Positions 1 through 5,447 of a stretch of DNA of 5,447 nucleotides are shown here, one piece after another. The DNA is from Methanosaeta sp. NSP1 (lineage in GTDB: Archaea; Halobacteriota; Methanosarcinia; Methanotrichales; Methanotrichaceae). The DNA is taken from assembly GCA_002256595.1 (NCBI GenBank), contig NOLC01000179.1:1-5447 (forward strand), in the 5' to 3' direction. The first letter of the stretch is position 1. Each line of letters begins with the position of its first letter. The position numbers were made by a program, and so were the translations under genes. Below the pieces are notes generated by a model that saw only the letters and a program-made list of their open reading frames with translations, searched no databases and was not told the DNA's origin.

Positions 1-160
1 CCCTACTCAGGCTCTCTTCCGTCTCTCTCCCCTAAGCTGACCTCACCCTTAGCCTTCTGGCCAACAGCTTCATATCTAGACCCATCCTCTTGCGGAAAAG
101 AGCTCTCTAAAACAGCTTACCTAAAACCTGCCAGAGCAACTGCCTCAGATCAAAAAAGGC
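1..160. other. Leader region without a convincing gene
   Basis: This stretch is pyrimidine-rich on the plus strand, so the minus strand is purine-rich like the coding strands elsewhere in the window. The minus strand has a frame open from about 116 down to a TAG at 3-5, but it holds no ATG, GTG or TTG codon. Another minus-strand frame gives only a 17-codon ORF starting ATG near 88. No RNA gene, terminator hairpin or plus-strand gene could be recognised. It may be the degraded end of an older gene or simply the spacer upstream of the ribosomal operon. Confidence 0.4.
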
Positions 161-161
161 A

Positions 162-178
162 GAAAAAGCATTTATACT
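162..178 (+). promoter_or_regulatory. Archaeal BRE/TATA promoter of the rps19e operon
   Basis: A purine-rich BRE-like stretch (GAAAAAGCA, 162-170) is followed by TTTATACT (171-178), close to the archaeal TATA consensus. Transcription would start about 25 bases downstream, near 200, giving a leader of roughly 30 bases that contains the GGAGG Shine-Dalgarno site at 218-222. It is the only good TATA box upstream of the operon, and no comparable box was noticed in the short gaps between the downstream genes, so it probably drives the whole cluster to ftsY. Confidence 0.6.
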
Positions 179-232
179 TGTTTCTGCGTAAGGGTTCTGG
201 TTTGTTCCTTATCATTTGGAGGATTGAAGGAT

Positions 233-712
233 TTGACAACTGTTTACGACGTACCTCCCCATGACTTGATAGCTGCCGTGGCCCAGGAGCTAAAGGCGGC
301 GGGCATAGTTCAGCCCCCGACATGGGCCGAGTTTGCCAAGACTGGGGTAAATAGGGAGATGCCTCCCACCAACCCCGACTGGTGGTTTGTGCGATGCGCA
401 TCAGTACTGCGCAGGATATATATCGACGGCCCGGTGGGCGTATCCCGCCTTAGAAGCTTCTACGGCGGAAAGCACCGCAAGGGAGTAGCCACAGGATTCT
501 TCTGCAAGGGCAGCGGCTCCGTGGTCCGCGAGTCCCTGCAGCAACTGGAGAAGGCCGGCTATGTCAAGAAGCTCAAGAAGGGACGCCAGATGACCCCACA
601 GGGCCAGGCGTACATGGACGGCTTAGCCCATAAGGTCAGAGGCAATATGCAAGTCGAAGCTGCCCCGGCACAAGAGCCTCCGGCAGAGAGCGCAGCCGAG
701 CCCACATCTTGA
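233..712 (+). CDS. rps19e: 30S ribosomal protein S19e
   Basis: This is S19e of the archaeal small ribosomal subunit, a protein shared with eukaryotes that is needed for late 18S/16S-side maturation. With TTG 233 as start the protein has 159 residues and begins MTTVYDVP, the usual archaeal S19e N-terminus. The GGAGG at 218-222 is then 10 bases upstream. The TTG at 224 is one base from that GGAGG, too close to use, and would add MKD. Family landmarks are the [15 protein letters not shown] segment (about 49-63), [14 protein letters not shown] (about 66-79) and LEKAGYVKK (about 105-113). The tail from about 134 is rich in Ala, Pro and Glu and looks like a lineage-specific, probably disordered extension. 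It is the first gene of the operon, 28 bases before the PDCD5 gene. Identity is very secure; the start is likely. Confidence 0.96.
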   Translation: MTTVYDVPPHDLIAAVAQELKAAGIVQPPTWAEFAKTGVNREMPPTNPDWWFVRCASVLRRIYIDGPVGVSRLRSFYGGKHRKGVATGFFCKGSGSVVRESLQQLEKAGYVKKLKKGRQMTPQGQAYMDGLAHKVRGNMQVEAAPAQEPPAESAAEPTS

Positions 713-740
713 GATCAGCAGGTTTAGCGAGGTAGAATCA

Positions 741-1082
741 ATGGTTGATGATGAGCTTGCAGATATAAGACGAAAGAGGATGGAGCAGATTCAAACCCAG
801 CAGATGAACTCCCAGATGGCCTCGGCTCAGCAGGAGCAGGCCCAGCAGGAGCTGGAAGCCAAGAAGGCCTCTCTCATGAGAACCATCCTCACCCCCGAAG
901 CCAGGGAAAGGCTCAATGCCATTCGCATGACCCGGCCGGAGTTCGTCTCCCAGATTGAGGCCCAGCTCATCATGCTTGCTCAAAGCGGCAGGCTGAGGGG
1001 CGCGATCACCGATGAGCAGCTCAAGGCGATCCTCAAGCAGGCCCAGCCTCAGAAGAGAGACATCACCATAACCAGGAGATAG
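741..1082 (+). CDS. PDCD5-family DNA-binding protein
   Basis: This 113-residue protein belongs to the PDCD5/TFAR19 family (archaeal type MTH1615), small helical-bundle proteins annotated as DNA-binding. Their cellular role in archaea is not settled; the eukaryotic homologue is linked to apoptosis and to the CCT chaperonin. The N-terminal helix (about 3-45) is charged and very Gln-rich. The conserved core follows as [20 protein letters not shown] (49-68), with an amphipathic segment around 69-83 and a basic C-terminal end. The ATG at 741 is preceded by GAGGT at 729-733 with a 7-base spacer. The gene lies 28 bases after rps19e and 28 bases before the PP-loop gene. The linkage S19e-PDCD5 is common in euryarchaea and suggests a translation-related role, but that is inference. 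Confidence 0.94.
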   Translation: MVDDELADIRRKRMEQIQTQQMNSQMASAQQEQAQQELEAKKASLMRTILTPEARERLNAIRMTRPEFVSQIEAQLIMLAQSGRLRGAITDEQLKAILKQAQPQKRDITITRR

Positions 1083-4000
1083 CAGCGGCATCATAGCTGC
1101 AGGTTAATCCATGAAGGTTGCAGTCTTATTCTCCGGCGGAAAGGACAGCAGCCTGGCGGCTCTTCTCCTCGAGCCATTCTTCGATGAGATCGAGCTGGTC
1201 ACCTTCAGCATGGAGGGCGACCAATCCTGGACCCGGGCAGCAGATGCGGCAGAAGAGCTGGGCCATCCCCATAGGAGGATGGTCTTCCCTGAGGAAGTGG
1301 GGGAGAAGGCTCTTGAGATATTGATCTCCAAGGGTTTTCCCAATGATGCTCTCGATTATGTTCATGCCATTGCAGTAGAGACGATAGCAAAAGAGTGCGA
1401 ATTTGTGGCGGACGGAACAAGGCGGGATGATCGCGCACCCAAAATGGACTACAGCGCCATCCGAAGCCTGGAAGACCGGTTGCATGTGCAATACTTAAGA
1501 CCGCTGGCAGGCCTGGGTCAGAAGAGCATCCGGACCATGGCCTCGCGCTATTTGGACTTCGAGGAGATGCTCTCCCTGAAGCATCGCGCCTCGGACTTTG
1601 AGGTGGGCCTGAGATATGCGCTAAAAGAGAGGCACGGCCAGGAGAAGGTCGATTGTATCTTCCCCTCCAATCATACGCACACCAGAGTTATTCGGAGGAA
1701 GAGATTTGTCCAAGAAATTAAAGGGCAAGAAGATCAGGCTTGCCAAAGCATTCAATCAGAATCGTAGAGTGCCCTCCTGGGTCATAGTCAAGACCATGAG
1801 GCGGGTAGTCAACCATCCCAAGAGAAGGCATTGGAGAAGAAGCAGCTTAGAGAGATAGACATGGCCGACACTGAAAGAGTTTACACCATACCCCTGGGCA
1901 AGGTTAAGAGCGCCCCGATTTACAGGCGATCCAACCGGGCCATGACTGAGGTCAGGAGCTACCTGGCCCGACATATGAAGGTTGATGGCCAGAGGCGACA
2001 TGAAGCCTCCCCTGCGGGTAAGGGTTCGAGCGGTCAAGTTCGAGGACGGCGGGGTCGAGGCGGAGTTTGCTGGTGACAGATAAGCGATTGAAGATATCAG
2101 GAAACAGCCTCATAGGCGTATTTGCCCGATGCACGGAAAAGGTAGTGCTGGTGCCTCATGAGGTGGCGGAGTCGGACCGGCTGACAATGGAAGCTGCCCT
2201 GAAGGCAGAAGCAGTGCAGATGCAACTGAGCGGGGCATCGGTTCTCGGCTCCCTGATAGCTGCCAACAGCAGCGGCTTCGTGGTAAGCCATCATGCCGGA
2301 GACAAGGATCTGGAAATCCTTCGCCAGCACGGCCGGGCGGCAAGGCTGCCGGCCAGGATCAATGCCGCGGGCAATGTGATGCTGGTCAACGATAGCGCAG
2401 CTTTAGTTCACCCTGGCCTCTCCGCCAAAGCATGTGAGACCATAGAGAAGACTCTGGGAGTGCCAGTGGAGAAGGGGACCATACCGTGGGAATGGCGGGC
2501 AGCGTCACCAATAAGGGTCTTCTGGTTCATCCGCGTATTACCGAGGCGGAGATAGCCGTCCTGGTGAGGGTCTTCGGCCTGCCCATAGATGTGGGCACGG
2601 TGAACATGGGCTCGCCTCTGGTGGGTTCAGGGCTTCTGGCCAACAGCAAGGGCTACCTGGCAGGATTTGAGACCTCCGGCCCGGAGCTGGGTCGGATTGA
2701 GGATGCACTGGGCTTTCTGGTATGATTTGAATCAAGCTGAGAGTTTCAAGATAATAGCAGGGGTGGAATATTGAGCAACTTTGAGATCAAAGGAAGATAC
2801 AAGGGAGGACTTGTGGGCAAGACCTGGTTGACCTTTTCCAAGAAGGTAGACAGCCAGAATGAGAAGAATGCCATCGGCAAGGTCTACTCTCTTATGGGAA
2901 GCGAACACGGCCTGAAGAGGGACCAGATCAAGATAGACGAGGTGAAAGCAGTTGAGTAGCGCTCCTGGAGGCGAGGAGGAGGTCAGAAGGCTCCTGGCCG
3001 CTTATCAGCAGTATCAGGCCCAGGCGGATGGGATCATGCGCCAGTTGAGCCTGACCCAGATCACGGCGGAAGGCCTGGAGAGGGCTTCTACTGCCGTGGA
3101 TGCTCTGGACAGGGCGCAGGTGGGGCAGGAAATCATGGTGCCAATTGGGTCCGGATCTTTTATCCATGCCACCCTTGCCTCTAAGGAGAAGGTAATCTTG
3201 AATGTGGGCGCAGGCGTTCACATAGAGAAGAATGCTGCCGAGGCCAAAGAGATCCTCATATCCCGAAAGGCAGAAGTCCTGGAAGGCTCCCGGAAGCTCA
3301 ATGAGGTTTTATCCAAGGTCGACCAGGAGATGCAGAAGATCCAGGCCGTAATGCAGCAGTTCGAAGAGAGCGCAGAGGCGCATCAACACAGTCCGGAGAG
3401 CCAGAGAGTTGTTTAGCCGCTTCAAGGAGAAGCTCTCTGGATTTAAGGAGGCTCTTTCCTCCAAAATAGCCGAAAAGGTAACCCAGGCCGAGAAGATCGC
3501 CGGGAAGGTCAATGGCAGGCCTGATGAACTCATTTCCGGGGACGAAAAAGCAGTAAATGGCATCCCGGCCAAGGCCATAAGCCCTCCGGAAGAGAAAAGC
3601 ACTGAAGTTAAAAGATCATCGCCATCTTCTCCATCAGCTTCTCCTGAAAGCCCCCTGGCTCAAGAAAAGGCGGACGCCAATAATAAGCCCAAAAGCCGCT
3701 TCTCCTTTTTGGAGAAGGCCAAGAGCCTGATCTTCGAGCAGGAGGTCATCCTGGAGGAGAAGGATCTTGAGGAGCCCATGTGGGCGCTGGAGATGGCTCT
3801 CATGGAGAGCGACGTGGCTCTTCCCGTAGCCGAAGAGATCGTGCGGGAGGTAAAGTCCGATCTGGTGGGCAAGAAGAAGAAGATCGGAGCGGACACCGGA
3901 GCCATAGCCGAGCAGTCTCTGAGAAATGCCCTGATATCTCTTTTGTCCAGGAACCATCTGGACTTTGATGAGTACGTGAAAGCCAAGGAAAAGCCGGTCA

Positions 4001-5447
4001 AGATACTCTTCGTGGGAGTGAACGGCACGGGCAAGACCACCAGCATCGCCAAGGTGGCCAAATACCTCATGAACCAGAACTACTCTGTAGTGCTGGCGGC
4101 GGGCGACACCTTCCGGGCCGGGGCCATTGAACAACTGGAGGTGCACGGCAACGCCTTGGGCCTGAAGGTGGTAAAACATAAGACCGGTGGCGATCCGGCC
4201 GCAGTGATCTTTGATGCCGTGGAATATGCCAAGGCACACAACAAGGACGTGGTCCTGGCAGACACTGCCGGAAGGCTGCACACCAATATCAATCTCATGG
4301 ATCAGATGAGAAAGATCGTAAGGGTGACCAAGCCCGATCTGCTCATCTTCGTTGATGAGGCCATAGCCGGCAACGACGCTGTGGAGAGGGCGCGCCTCTT
4401 CAATGAGTCTGTTCCCATCGGCGGCTCCATACTGACCAAGACCGATGCCGATGCCAAGGGCGGATCGGCCATATCCATAGCCTATATCACAGGAAAGCCG
4501 GTGCTCTTTTTAGGCGTGGGCCAGACCTATCCCGATCTGGTGAAGTTCGAGCCCCAGTGGCTGGTGGACAGGCTGATGGGAGAGGCAGAGGCATAAAATC
4601 AATATTTTATCGTATTCTTTTAAAATTAATTATATAAAATTATAATATAGATGCTCTTTTTATAATCGATCCCATTCATCCCTATATCCCCAGTTCCATC
4701 CATGCCTCGCGATCATTTTCATCTCCCATTGCCATATGGCAATCTGCAGTGAGGCTGCCCTCAGGATATCCAGAATTGCAGCAAATCCCTTGCTCATGAT
4801 ACTAATAGTAGTTGTAATAATTATAAATAGCTATCGGGTGTTTGTGATATACGTTTTTTAATATTTATCATTATGAGTTCTATAAAAGCATAATATCTCT
4901 GCTATTCGGGCAGGATGGCACTGAATTGTGCTGAATTGCATCCCTGTCAAATCCACGAAAAGCTACCACTTTTGGAAAGATTATAAATTGCAGAGCTGCT
5001 AATTTAGGATCATGAAAGACCTGGTCAAATTCGAGCTGGAATCAGGCGGATCTGTATTTGTGGAGACGGAGATAACCGACGCAGGGAGAGAAGGGCTGGT
5101 AAAGGCGGGGCGAGGCCTTCCGGAAGAGGCAGCCCAGTCTTTTGAGGCAGCCATAAGCAGCCTCAGCCCCATTGCCAGCAGCATTGTCTCCAGGCTCATC
5201 AGCATAAGCAATCCTCCGGATGAGGCGGCAGTGGAGTTCGGATTGACACTAAAAGCAGAAAGCGGATTTATAATCACCAAGATGGGTGGAGATGCCAACT
5301 TCAAGATCAATTTAAAGTGGCTGAGAGATAAAGGACAGTAAGCCATACGCTGAGAACCAGTCAGATCAAGCGATTGAGCAGGAAGGCTGGCCAAGAGATG
5401 CCCATGGACCTGAAGAGAGGGATAGTCAGAATTCTGGCAGCAGATGG

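Overview
The window looks like part of a methanogenic archaeon's chromosome, most likely Methanosarcinales and perhaps a Methanothrix-type organism. The archaeal assignment is firm: the proteins are archaeal/eukaryotic-type (S19e, PDCD5, L39e, L31e, aIF6, LX/L18a, prefoldin alpha, archaeal FtsY), there are TATA/BRE promoters, and many starts are TTG with Shine-Dalgarno sites. The genus is inferred from general sequence character only.

Positions 1-160 hold no convincing gene. A TATA promoter near 162-178 then starts a tight plus-strand operon covering 233-4596: rps19e, the PDCD5-family DNA-binding protein, a PP-loop ATPase (COG2117 type), rpl39e, rpl31e, eif6, rplX, pfdA and ftsY. This gene order is a known euryarchaeal cluster that links ribosome composition, 60S maturation (aIF6), chaperoning of nascent proteins (prefoldin) and SRP-dependent membrane targeting (FtsY). 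Spacing runs from short gaps to overlaps of 8 to 62 bases, so the genes are probably co-transcribed and translationally coupled.

Two neighbouring genes of the operon are broken as the sequence stands. rpl31e has lost about 38 bases in its middle and changes frame near 1985-1991. eif6 has lost about 13 bases and changes frame near 2484-2486. In both, the two flanking halves are otherwise well conserved. Either these are assembly/sequencing deletions, or the organism really carries disrupted copies; raw reads would decide.

Positions 4597-5011 are AT-rich between operons. They begin with T-tracts that could terminate ftsY. On the minus strand they contain an overlooked 45-codon Trp-rich small ORF (4660-4797), with a TATA box placed so that its mRNA would be leaderless. 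A second TATA-like box and a 23-codon ORF lie on the plus strand.

From 5012 a new plus-strand unit starts. Its first gene encodes a trypsin-co-occurring domain (Trypco1/CU044_2847 type) protein of 109 residues. It is followed by the first codons of a gene whose N-terminus resembles the start of a trypsin-like serine protease, cut by the window end. This pair matches a predicted, experimentally little-explored protease-centred conflict or regulated-proteolysis system, here sitting beside a core translation/secretion operon.
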